Of a stretch of DNA of 64,000 bases, positions 56,954-63,754 are shown one piece after another. The stretch spans positions 1-64,000 of IMG/VR virus record IMGVR_UViG_3300009545_000020. One strand, 5' to 3'. The DNA comes from a virus. How positions within the stretch are numbered: position 1 is the first letter of the stretch; every line of letters starts with the position of its first letter. Both the position numbers and the translations under genes were made by a program. Below the pieces are notes generated by a model that had not been told where the DNA came from, made no database searches, and saw only the letters and a list, made by a program, of their open reading frames with translations.

Positions 56954-59007
56954 TGGGCTGGTCATCTGCAATCAAGAAGGTTGAGCAAGCTCCCTTCCTC
57001 CGCCCTTCGTTCGAGAAGCATCGAGTCGATTGGGATCGCCTAGTCTCGGTTGACTTCGAGACGTACTTCGACGACGCCTACACGCTCAAGAAGCTGAGCA
57101 CATCGGAGTACGTTCGCGACAAGCAGTTCTCAGCGCACATGGCCTACGTGAAGATCGGCAAGCGCAAGGCGCGGATCATCCCCGCCAAGATGCTCAAGAC
57201 CTATCTGAAGGCTATCGATTGGTCGACGCACTCGCTCCTCGCTCACCACAACCAGTTCGACGGCTTCATCCTGTCGACGCACTTCGGCATCAAGCCGAAG
57301 TTCAACTACTGCACGCTCAGCATGGCGCGCGGGCTGCACAGCAACGAGATCGGCGCTGGCCTCGACGAGGTCTCGCAGTTCTACGGTGGAGGCGGCAAGA
57401 CCGAAGGCGTCATCGAGTTGATGAGAGGCGTGAAGGACCTCACCACCGTCCCCGGCCTCTACGACAAGGCGGCCCACTACTGCATGAACGACGGCGAGGA
57501 GATGTACCGCGTCTTCAAGCTGATGATCGACGACATGCCGGCCGACGAGATCGAGCTGATCCATCGCACGTGCGTGATGTTCAACGAGCCGGTGCTGAAG
57601 CTAGACAGGGAAAGAGCCCTACAGGCACTCGCCCAGGAACTGCAGGACAAAGAGGATCTTCTCTTTTCCATTGCTGGTACACCGGCCCAGGTCAAGCGCC
57701 TCATCGCCGACGCTGAGCCCTCCAAGGCCCTGCTCAAGAAGAACCCGAACGCCACGCCCAAGGATGCCGTGTTCGAGGCGGCCCGCAAGAAGCTCCGCAG
57801 CAGCGAGCAGTTCGCCGATCTCCTGCGCGCTGAGGGCATCGAGCCGCCACGGAAGATCTCACCAGCCTGGAAGAAGCTGCCCAAAGCCGAGCGCACGGAC
57901 GACAAGAAGTATAGCTACGCCTTCGCCCAGACCGACCTGAGCTTCAAACGCCTCCTCGAACACCCCAGGAAGCGCGTGCGCCAGCTCGTGGAGGCTCGAT
58001 TCGCGGTGATGAGCAACACGACAGAGACGCGCGCCGGCCGCATGCTGAAGAGCGGGGAGCGCGGAGCATCCCTGCCGATCTACTACCGCTACGCCGCGGC
58101 GCACACACTGCGCTTCGGCGGCGGCGACAAGCGGAACTACCAGAATCTCGAACGCGGTGGCGAGCTGCGTAAGTCGATCCTCGCGCCGAAGGGCTTCCTC
58201 ATCGCCGTCGGTGACTCGGGCCAAATCGAGGTACGGGTCACCGGGTACATGGCTGGCCAGGACGATCTGCTCGAAGACTTCCGCCTGGCCGACCAGGGCC
58301 TCGATCGCGACGTGTACTGCAAGTTCGGCGATGTGATCTATGGCCGCGAGATCAACAAGGTCGACGAGGACGAACGCTTCGTCAGCAAGGTCGGAGTGCT
58401 TTCGCTCGGGTACGGTGCGGGCCACCATCGGTTTCAATCGACCCTCGCGCTCGGCCAGATGGGGCCGCCGGTGTTCATCGACCTGGAGCTGGCGCAGAAG
58501 GTCGTCAATGCCTACCGCCGCAAGAACTGGAAGATCGTTCAGTGGTGGGGCAAGTGCGAGCAGATCCTCGAAGACATGGCGACCGGCCGCACAGGGACCC
58601 ACAAGTGCATCAGCTGGGAGAAGGAGAAGATCTGGCTCCCGAACGGCATGTGCATGAAGTTCCCGAACCTGCGCTGGAAGAAGAAAGACTCGGATGACGA
58701 GGACTCGCGCGACGGCTGGGTCTACACCCGCAAGGGCAACGACATCAAGATCTACGGCGCAATGCTCTGCGAGAACATCAGCCAGGCCCTCGCCCGGATC
58801 ATCGTCACGACGCAGTTGCTCGACGTTGCCCGCCTCGGCTGGCGAGTCGTGATGACAACGCACGATGAAATCGCCCTCATCGCTCGGATCGCGAAGGCCA
58901 AGAAGGCGTACGACGAACTAATGATGAAGATGAAGATCGCCCCGCACTGGGCGCCGGACATTCCATTGAACTGCGACGGGAAGCTGGAGCCGTACTATGC
59001 AAAGTGA
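56953..59007 (+). CDS. DNA polymerase, family A with 3'-5' exonuclease domain
   Basis: A 684-residue protein. Exonuclease motifs: LVSVDFETYF (D-x-E, ~residue 32), LAHHNQFDGFIL (Asp, ~96) and YCMNDGEEMYRVF (Y-x3-D, ~178). Polymerase motifs: A IAVGDSGQIEVRV (~415), B SKVGVLSLGYGAG (~477) and C MTTHDEIAL (~633). The replicative polymerase of the phage, embedded in the mini-array: three small genes before and eleven after, coupled on both sides. Confidence 0.9.
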   Translation: MGWSSAIKKVEQAPFLRPSFEKHRVDWDRLVSVDFETYFDDAYTLKKLSTSEYVRDKQFSAHMAYVKIGKRKARIIPAKMLKTYLKAIDWSTHSLLAHHNQFDGFILSTHFGIKPKFNYCTLSMARGLHSNEIGAGLDEVSQFYGGGGKTEGVIELMRGVKDLTTVPGLYDKAAHYCMNDGEEMYRVFKLMIDDMPADEIELIHRTCVMFNEPVLKLDRERALQALAQELQDKEDLLFSIAGTPAQVKRLIADAEPSKALLKKNPNATPKDAVFEAARKKLRSSEQFADLLRAEGIEPPRKISPAWKKLPKAERTDDKKYSYAFAQTDLSFKRLLEHPRKRVRQLVEARFAVMSNTTETRAGRMLKSGERGASLPIYYRYAAAHTLRFGGGDKRNYQNLERGGELRKSILAPKGFLIAVGDSGQIEVRVTGYMAGQDDLLEDFRLADQGLDRDVYCKFGDVIYGREINKVDEDERFVSKVGVLSLGYGAGHHRFQSTLALGQMGPPVFIDLELAQKVVNAYRRKNWKIVQWWGKCEQILEDMATGRTGTHKCISWEKEKIWLPNGMCMKFPNLRWKKKDSDDEDSRDGWVYTRKGNDIKIYGAMLCENISQALARIIVTTQLLDVARLGWRVVMTTHDEIALIARIAKAKKAYDELMMKMKIAPHWAPDIPLNCDGKLEPYYAK

Positions 59008-59218
59008 TGAGCTGCCGGATCACCCGGCGAGGAAGTTGCCGGAGTTCCATTCACTGCGAGCGATCCGCTACGGGCACGATGGACCTGCTTTTTCGGTTGG
59101 TGCAAAAGCCGACTGTCCTGATGGGTATAGGGCTCGTTTTGGGAACTGGCTTCCCACTGCCCAGGAAGCGCTCGACGTGTTCCTTGCCGAGCACATCGAG
59201 AAGAAGTTGCTGGCATGA
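58997..59218 (+). CDS. Right mini-array protein 4, ELPDHPAR type
   Basis: A 73-residue protein: MQSDELPDHPARKLPEFHSL at the start, TAQEALDVFLAEHIEKKLLA at the end. Starts within the polymerase end (11-nt overlap). First member of a run of seven genes sharing (E/D)-x-P-(D/N)-HPAR and EALD-x-F. Function unknown. Confidence 0.75.
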   Translation: MQSDELPDHPARKLPEFHSLRAIRYGHDGPAFSVGAKADCPDGYRARFGNWLPTAQEALDVFLAEHIEKKLLA

Positions 59219-59421
59219 AGTACATCAGCAACGAAGTTCCGAATCACCCTGCAAGAAAGCTCCCGCAGTTTCATTGCCTACTTCATCAACCCTGTCTAGC
59301 TGGAAACTTCCGAGTCAGTGTAGTCCGATCAATACCCTTCGAACTGCATTGGCACCATACCGCGACAGAAGCACTGGATGAGTTCTTCGCGGCGTGCCTC
59401 GCTGAGAAGATGCTGCGATGA
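59215..59421 (+). CDS. Right mini-array protein 5, ELPDHPAR type
   Basis: A 68-residue protein: NEVPNHPARKLPQFHCL near the start, TEALDEFFAACLAEKMLR at the end. AGAAG stands 8 nt before the next ATG. Function unknown. Confidence 0.75.
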   Translation: MKYISNEVPNHPARKLPQFHCLLHQPCLAGNFRVSVVRSIPFELHWHHTATEALDEFFAACLAEKMLR

Positions 59422-59621
59422 ACTGTAAAGAACTCCCTGACCACCCTGCGCGGCCACTCATGCGCACTAAGAACGTGTGTCTTCATGTGGACAAGACAGT
59501 CGTAAAGGCACCCTACGAAATCTTCGATTACGTAGGTCAGCGAGTGTTCTATGGAAACACTGCAAAAGAAGTTCTCGATGCGTTCTACAACAGCCACATT
59601 GAAAGAATGATGCTGCGATGA
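59418..59621 (+). CDS. Right mini-array protein 6, ELPDHPAR type
   Basis: A 67-residue protein beginning MNCKELPDHPARPL and ending KEVLDAFYNSHIERMMLR. Central beta-like hydrophobic/basic segments. ATGA overlaps on both sides. Function unknown. Confidence 0.75.
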   Translation: MNCKELPDHPARPLMRTKNVCLHVDKTVVKAPYEIFDYVGQRVFYGNTAKEVLDAFYNSHIERMMLR

Positions 59622-59839
59622 TCTGCAATGAACTTCCTGACCATCCGGCTAGAAAGATACCCGTGTTCAATCGACTAGAACTCAACAATTCTAGTACGAC
59701 ACTAGGCCCCAGATACTGCGTCATTCGGTCTAGCTACACTGATTCCCGAATAGCGACTAGCGAAACCTGGAGTTACACGGCTGAGGAAGCACTCAATTGC
59801 TGCTTTCGAGATTACTTGAGCTGGAAGATGCTGCGATGA
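59618..59839 (+). CDS. Right mini-array protein 7, ELPDHPAR type
   Basis: A 73-residue protein: MICNELPDHPARKIPVFNRL start, TAEEALNCCFRDYLSWKMLR end. GGAAG lies 8 nt before the next ATG. Function unknown. Confidence 0.75.
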   Translation: MICNELPDHPARKIPVFNRLELNNSSTTLGPRYCVIRSSYTDSRIATSETWSYTAEEALNCCFRDYLSWKMLR

Positions 59840-60033
59840 ACTGCAAAGAACTCCCTGACCATCCGGCACGTCGTCTGAAGAACTTCCAAGAGATTGAAAC
59901 AGCAGTGGGGTACGGCGACGGGGTAGATTTTTATCGGGTCTGGGGCCTAGATTCCTACTTCTGTGAGGCTGCAACCGCGCAAGAAGCACTCGATACCTTC
60001 TACAACGAACACATCGCGAAGAAGATGCTGTGA
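59836..60033 (+). CDS. Right mini-array protein 8, ELPDHPAR type
   Basis: Start at 59836 (MNCKELPDHPARRLKNF), overlapping the previous stop. 65 residues ending AQEALDTFYNEHIAKKML; the tail lacks the last residue because the stop is TGA directly after Leu. Function unknown. Confidence 0.75.
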   Translation: MNCKELPDHPARRLKNFQEIETAVGYGDGVDFYRVWGLDSYFCEAATAQEALDTFYNEHIAKKML

Positions 60034-60239
60034 TGAATTGTGATGACCAACACCCCGATCACCCAGCACGGCAACTGCTCGGCTTCGGAGGGGTGTACAA
60101 ATCCACCGCTCCAGGAACTCAAGACGAGCCGTTCTATATCTGGTCGACAAGATCGAATGGGGTGTTCTGGGGTGCGACACCAAAGGAAGCACTCGACGAG
60201 TTCTACAACGATTACATAGCGCAGAAGATGTTGGCATGA
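60033..60239 (+). CDS. Right mini-array protein 9, HPDHPAR type
   Basis: ATG at 60033 (TGATG junction) or GTG at 60030. 68 residues: MNCDDQHPDHPARQLLGF start, PKEALDEFYNDYIAQKMLA end. A clear duplicate of the preceding members. Function unknown. Confidence 0.74.
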   Translation: MNCDDQHPDHPARQLLGFGGVYKSTAPGTQDEPFYIWSTRSNGVFWGATPKEALDEFYNDYIAQKMLA

Positions 60240-60454
60240 AGCGCGATGACTTACCCAATCACCCTGCGAGGATGGCCAACACTTTCGGTTCCCTCGTCTA
60301 CCTCCCATTGACGAACCCAGAAGCACCGCGTTTCTTCATTTCGTTCGTTACTGACCCCAGTAGATACATCTCATCCGGCTTTTGGTCCTACACCGCCGAG
60401 GAAGCACTCGATGCCTTCTACCAAGACTACCTCGAACGAAAACTCCTCGGATGA
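60236..60454 (+). CDS. Right mini-array protein 10, LPNHPAR type
   Basis: A 72-residue protein: MKRDDLPNHPARMANTFGSL start, TAEEALDAFYQDYLERKLLG end. The tail codons lack a good AAGAAG here (CGAAAACTCC), and the next gene start is disturbed, see 60411-60635. Function unknown. Confidence 0.74.
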   Translation: MKRDDLPNHPARMANTFGSLVYLPLTNPEAPRFFISFVTDPSRYISSGFWSYTAEEALDAFYQDYLERKLLG

Positions 60455-60635
60455 GATCGTCGGAATTCATCCGGTGATCGAGCATCCTCAGTTCAGGTCG
60501 TTGATCAACATGGACGGGCATTTCCATGTGAGATTGAAGACCGGGGTCAATGACAAGTTCTACAGTCTCACCGCCAAAGGCGCGCTCGATCTCGCATGGA
60601 ACGAACTCATTGCAAGGAAGATGATCGATGACTGA
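60411..60635 (+). CDS. Right mini-array protein 11, start disrupted or shifted
   Basis: Body matches the family: HPVIEHPQFRSLINMDG, then TAKGALDLAWNELIARKMID. But the expected coupled ATG at 60451 opens only 8 codons (MRSSEFIR) and its TGA overlaps an in-frame GTG at 60474. The ATG at 60411 lies 44 nt inside the previous gene. Either translation restarts at GTG 60474, or a single-base indel has shifted the start. Function unknown. Confidence 0.55.
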   Translation: MPSTKTTSNENSSDEIVGIHPVIEHPQFRSLINMDGHFHVRLKTGVNDKFYSLTAKGALDLAWNELIARKMIDD

Positions 60636-60825
60636 TACCGAGATTCTCGACTACCTCGACAAAGAAGCTATCTCAGGTCGCAATCCGCGCGACGTGATCA
60701 TCGGCGATGTTCAATTTGTTGTCGGTATCAATCGCAAGACGACATTTCGAGAAGCGGTAATCGGCGGAATCGCCAAGGCCAACGAACTAAAGGTCGATCG
60801 AGTCAGAAAGAAGATACTGTCATGA
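60628..60825 (+). CDS. Right mini-array protein 12
   Basis: A 65-residue protein beginning MTDTEILDYLDKEAIS and ending VDRVRKKILS. It lacks HPAR but keeps the tail and AAAGAAG 8 nt before the next start. Overlaps the previous gene by 8 nt. Function unknown. Confidence 0.68.
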   Translation: MTDTEILDYLDKEAISGRNPRDVIIGDVQFVVGINRKTTFREAVIGGIAKANELKVDRVRKKILS

Positions 60826-61037
60826 ACAAGGTCGAAAAAGAAGTACGTGCACACCCGTACTTCCAGTCGATCAAGAAACCAGATTCGACTGGATGCGTCT
60901 TCGTCGTGTATTGGAGAGATCCGTCTGACCTCGACCACAACAAAAAGCCGACGTTGAAAGCAGCTTGGAGTTACGACCGCAGTGCTGCTTTCGAAGAGGC
61001 TCAGCAGCAGATCCTGACTGCAATGGTGATGAGATGA
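60822..61037 (+). CDS. Right mini-array protein 13, AHPYF type
   Basis: A 71-residue protein: KEVRAHPYFQSIKKPDSTG, then beta-like CVFVVYWRDP and AAFEEAQQQILTAMVMR. The AHP-(Y/W)-F start is shared with the next gene and matches the HPQF of the previous one. Function unknown. Confidence 0.72.
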   Translation: MNKVEKEVRAHPYFQSIKKPDSTGCVFVVYWRDPSDLDHNKKPTLKAAWSYDRSAAFEEAQQQILTAMVMR

Positions 61038-61219
61038 GTGATGCCGAGAAGGCAGTCCGGGCGCATCCGTGGTTCAGGCGACTTGGAGAGAGCGATGGTC
61101 GGTACTTCGTGCTCTACAAAGACGCTGACTCTTTCCCGGCGATCGTGTGGCACGCAGACAAAGACATAGCGTTTCAGATGGCTCTCGAAAACATCCTCAG
61201 ACATCAACTCCGCCTATGA
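61034..61219 (+). CDS. Right mini-array protein 14, AHPWF type
   Basis: Start at 61034, overlapping the previous stop. 61 residues: MSDAEKAVRAHPWFRRLGES, then RYFVLYKDADSFPAIVWHAD and the end ENILRHQLRL. Last member; its tail has lost the KKML form. Overlaps the HNH gene start by ATGA. Function unknown. Confidence 0.72.
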   Translation: MSDAEKAVRAHPWFRRLGESDGRYFVLYKDADSFPAIVWHADKDIAFQMALENILRHQLRL

Positions 61220-61695
61220 CTCTTGCCCTTCATCCCCGAGTCCTGCCGACGTTCACCTCGTGGATCGTCTCACGCGGTGCTCAAGTCCTGGCTACGACGA
61301 ACGAGTACGAGATGCTGCGGTTCAAGACCGACACGGGAACTGGCGTCGTGTACCGCAATAAGCACTTTCGTCTAAAGCTCGTCGGCGAAGCTCCCGTCGC
61401 CTTCGAAGCGTTCCGCAAGGGCCTGCCCTGGCGTGCGACGCCGGCTGTGCCCCGCGTACGACGCTCGGCAGACGAACAAACCTTGCGCCTACGCGACGGC
61501 GATCTGTGCTTCTTCTGCCAGAAGGATCTCGGTGACGACGCCACGGTCGAGCACCTGGTTGCTCGAACCCACAGCGGACCGAATCACATCAGCAACAAGG
61601 TTCTGGCGCACAAGATCTGCAACGCCGACGTGGGCCACATGAGCGCGATGGAAAAGATCCGCATCCATACCCAGGCCCTATTGTCTAAGCTCTAA
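61216..61695 (+). CDS. HNH endonuclease-like protein
   Basis: Start at 61216 because it overlaps the previous stop. 159 residues with CFFCQKDLGDDATVEHLVAR and SNKVLAHKICNADVGHM, i.e. CxxC, E-H-L, a second H and C-N: a zinc-bound HNH fold. Homing-type or DNA repair/packaging nuclease. Its last codons form part of the following TCTAA element (TCTAAGCTCTAA). Confidence 0.78.
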   Translation: MTLALHPRVLPTFTSWIVSRGAQVLATTNEYEMLRFKTDTGTGVVYRNKHFRLKLVGEAPVAFEAFRKGLPWRATPAVPRVRRSADEQTLRLRDGDLCFFCQKDLGDDATVEHLVARTHSGPNHISNKVLAHKICNADVGHMSAMEKIRIHTQALLSKL

Positions 61696-61708
61696 GTTAG
61701 ATGTTAGG
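61683..61708 (+). promoter_or_regulatory. TCTAA / TTAGA element after HNH gene
   Basis: GTCTAAGCTCTAAGTTAGA then TGTTAGG. The first 18 bases after the G equal those at 40235-40252 in the late control region, including the inverted repeat TCTAAGTTAGA (61691-61701). It lies ~70 nt before the next coding start. Confidence 0.6.
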
Positions 61709-61776
61709 ATGTCATCCAACGAACCATGGGTGACCCGTACCACGCCGATCTCGGCAAAACCACCCAAGGAAAGCAC

Positions 61777-62202
61777 ATGACCGTTGCCTCACCCACCAAA
61801 ACCGCGGCCAAAAAGGCCGCCAAGGGCGCCACCGTCGGCTCGATGATCGATGAGATGTGGCTGCTGCGCGAGCAGAAGCGCGCCCTCGAATCCGAGGTCA
61901 AGGTGATCGAGAAGAACATCGCCGCCCTGCAGGAACAACTCCTCGGCAAGATGGACGCCGAAGGCATCAAGGCCTCCACCGGCCGCGCCGCGAGTGCTTC
62001 GGTCACCGAGGTCATCACGGCGAACGTCGAGGACTGGGATGCGTTCTGGGCCTACATCGCCAAGAACAAGTACTTCCACCTCGTGCAGCGCCGCGCCAGC
62101 GACCCCGGCGCGCGCGAGCTGTGGGAGCAGGGCAAGAAGATCCCCGGCGTCGTGCCGTTCAAGAAGACCAACCTCAACCTCCGTTCGCTTTCCGCCGCCT
62201 GA
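61777..62202 (+). CDS. Hypothetical protein with coiled-coil helix
   Basis: Start at 61777 (MTVASPTKTAAKKAAKGA) behind AAGGAAAG; an upstream ATG at 61726 has no ribosome site. 141 residues: basic Ala/Lys N terminus, a helix (LREQKRALESEVKVIEKNIA, coiled-coil-like), then a globular end with TANVEDWDAFWAYI. Similar coiled-coil plus small domain proteins occur beside phage SSB-like genes. Function not assigned. Confidence 0.66.
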   Translation: MTVASPTKTAAKKAAKGATVGSMIDEMWLLREQKRALESEVKVIEKNIAALQEQLLGKMDAEGIKASTGRAASASVTEVITANVEDWDAFWAYIAKNKYFHLVQRRASDPGARELWEQGKKIPGVVPFKKTNLNLRSLSAA

Positions 62203-62204
62203 GC

Positions 62205-62228
62205 CTCTAAGCTCTAACTACGATCTAA
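62205..62228 (+). promoter_or_regulatory. Three-half-site TCTAA element, best consensus
   Basis: CTCTAAG-CTCTAAC-TACGATCTAA: half-sites at spacings 7 and 11 nt, followed by GAAAGG before the ATG at 62245. It differs in only three bases from 46126-46149. Confidence 0.6.
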
Positions 62229-62244
62229 GAAAGGATCGACCATC

Positions 62245-63048
62245 ATGGCAACTGCCAGCAAGCCCGCCGCCAAGAAGGCAGCACCCTCCCCCGCCGCCAA
62301 GAAGACCAGCACCGCGGTCGCAGTCAAGAAGCCGGGCGGCGCCGTCGTCGACATCGCCGCGATGCGCGAGGCCCTGCGTCAGCAGGCCGCCGGCATGGGC
62401 GACCGCACCCAACCGGGCAGCGGCCTGAAGATCAGCACGAAGGGCAAGCGGTTCACGCTACCCGACGGCACGAAGACCACCGACCCGCTCAGCCTGGTCA
62501 TCCTCGACTTCATCGCGATCAACAAGTTCTACCAGGGCAAGTACGACGCGGAGAACCCGGAAGCGCCCGCGTGCTTCGCGATCAGCGTCAACCCGAAGAA
62601 CATGATCCCGAGCGCGAACTCGCCCGTTCGTCAGTCGGACGCCTGCAACGGGTGCCCGCTGAACGAGTTCAAGTCGGCCGACAACGGCAAGGGCAAGGCG
62701 TGCAAGAACGGCCGGATGCTGGCCGTGCTGTCGCCCGATGCCGACGAGGACGACGACATCTGGTTGATCGAGGTCAGCCCGACCGGTCTGAAGGGCTTCG
62801 ACAACTACGTCGCCGGCCTGGCCCGCATGGGTATGACGCCCATGGAGATGATCACCACGGTGTCTCTCGACGAGGCGCAGGACTACCCGGTGCTGCAGTT
62901 CAGCAACCCGGTGCCCAACGAGAACCTGGCGGTGCACTTCGCGCGTCAGGAAGAAGCCAAGAAGCTGCTGGCGACCGAGCCCGATGTGTCGAGTTTCAAG
63001 AAGGCCGAGCCGCCGCCGGCCAAGAAGCAGGCCAACGCGCGCCGCTGA
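62245..63048 (+). CDS. Putative single-strand DNA-binding-type phage protein
   Basis: A 267-residue protein with an Ala/Lys/Pro N terminus (MATASKPAAKKAAPSPAAKK) and again a basic end (PPPAKKQANARR), typical of disordered nucleic-acid-binding tails. The core has ACFAISVNPKNMIPS and the Cys set QSDACNGCPLNEF plus GKACKNGRM, a likely zinc site. Phage proteins of this layout stand near replication genes. DNA binding is inference; no family was named. Confidence 0.62.
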   Translation: MATASKPAAKKAAPSPAAKKTSTAVAVKKPGGAVVDIAAMREALRQQAAGMGDRTQPGSGLKISTKGKRFTLPDGTKTTDPLSLVILDFIAINKFYQGKYDAENPEAPACFAISVNPKNMIPSANSPVRQSDACNGCPLNEFKSADNGKGKACKNGRMLAVLSPDADEDDDIWLIEVSPTGLKGFDNYVAGLARMGMTPMEMITTVSLDEAQDYPVLQFSNPVPNENLAVHFARQEEAKKLLATEPDVSSFKKAEPPPAKKQANARR

Positions 63049-63159
63049 TCAAGTTTCGGGGGCGCGGTTCGATTCCCGATCGCGCTCGGGTTTGACTCCC
63101 CGGCTGGTTGCCTTAATGGCGCGGCGCCCCCTCCCCCTTCCCACCACGAGAGAGCCAAC
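63049..63159 (+). other. Gap with tRNA-arm-like sequence
   Basis: GGTTCGATTCCCG at 63067-63079 imitates a T arm but no acceptor or anticodon stem can be built around it. GGCGCGGCGCC (63120-63130) is a small palindrome. No gene seen. Confidence 0.4.
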
Positions 63160-63345
63160 ATGGCAACCACGAAGACCTTCAAACCCAAGACCAAGGTGAA
63201 GTACACGAAGCGCACGGGCGAGACCCGTGACGGCGTCATCAAGGAGATCGACGAGACCGGCAGCAAGGGTGCCTGGTACCACGTCGTCGACACCGAGACC
63301 AAGGCCGTCGCCAAGGTCCGCCAGGCCAACCTCGCGTTCGCCTGA
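63160..63345 (+). CDS. Small basic protein, 61 residues
   Basis: A Lys/Thr-rich small protein (MATTKTFKPKTKVKYTKRTG) with a likely all-beta core (GVIKEIDETGSKGAWYHVV), reminiscent of SH3-like/KOW folds. Between the DNA-binding-type protein and the RyR gene. Closed by a hairpin terminator. Function unknown. Confidence 0.62.
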   Translation: MATTKTFKPKTKVKYTKRTGETRDGVIKEIDETGSKGAWYHVVDTETKAVAKVRQANLAFA

Positions 63346-63352
63346 TCGAGCT

Positions 63353-63370
63353 GGGGCGCTGCGGCGCCCC
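63353..63370 (+). terminator. GC-rich hairpin after the 61-residue gene
   Basis: GGGGCGC-TGCG-GCGCCCC, 7-bp stem, followed by TTCCTTCTGCCCCTT. A possible weak terminator or spacer structure before the RyR gene. Confidence 0.6.
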
Positions 63371-63399
63371 TTCCTTCTGCCCCTTCACCTGAGACCAAC

Positions 63400-63753
63400 A
63401 TGACCAAGACCGACATTGCCCAGATCTGCCACGAGGCCAACCGCGCCCTGTGCGTGACGCTCGGCGACCTTTCGCAGCTGCCCTGGGCCGATGCACCCGA
63501 GTGGCAGCGCGAGAGCGCCCTGAAGGGCGTGACCTTCCGCGCCGAGAACCCGGACGCGCCGGCCAGCGCCACGCACGAAGCCTGGAGCGCCGACAAGATC
63601 GCCGACGGCTGGGTCTGGGGGATGGAGAAGAACGTCATCGCCAAGACCCATCCGTGCCTCGTGCCGTTCGACATGCTGCCCCCGATGCAGCAAGCCAAGG
63701 ACGTGCTGTTCGGCGTGATCTGCATGGGTCTGCTGCAGTTCGTGGGGGCTTGA
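63400..63753 (+). CDS. RyR-domain protein
   Basis: A 117-residue protein: IAQICHEANRALCVTLGDLS, PEWQRESALKGVTFRAENPD, HEAWSADKIADGWVWGMEKN and AKTHPCLVPFDMLPPMQQAK. This is the bacterial/phage form of the ryanodine-receptor (RyR) repeat, a small helical domain common in phage and plasmid genes near replication modules. Function in phage is not established; ligand binding is suspected for the family. Confidence 0.86.
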   Translation: MTKTDIAQICHEANRALCVTLGDLSQLPWADAPEWQRESALKGVTFRAENPDAPASATHEAWSADKIADGWVWGMEKNVIAKTHPCLVPFDMLPPMQQAKDVLFGVICMGLLQFVGA

Positions 63754-63754
63754 A

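Noticed and set aside
58200-58225. Inactive polymerase motif A (DSGQIE instead of DYSQIE)
   Set aside because: Variants with Asp-Ser-x-Gln-Ile-Glu are common in phage family A polymerases; key Asp, Gln and Glu are intact.
63060-63095. Possible tRNA (GGTTCGATTCCC T-arm-like)
   Set aside because: No pairing acceptor, D or anticodon stems could be built.
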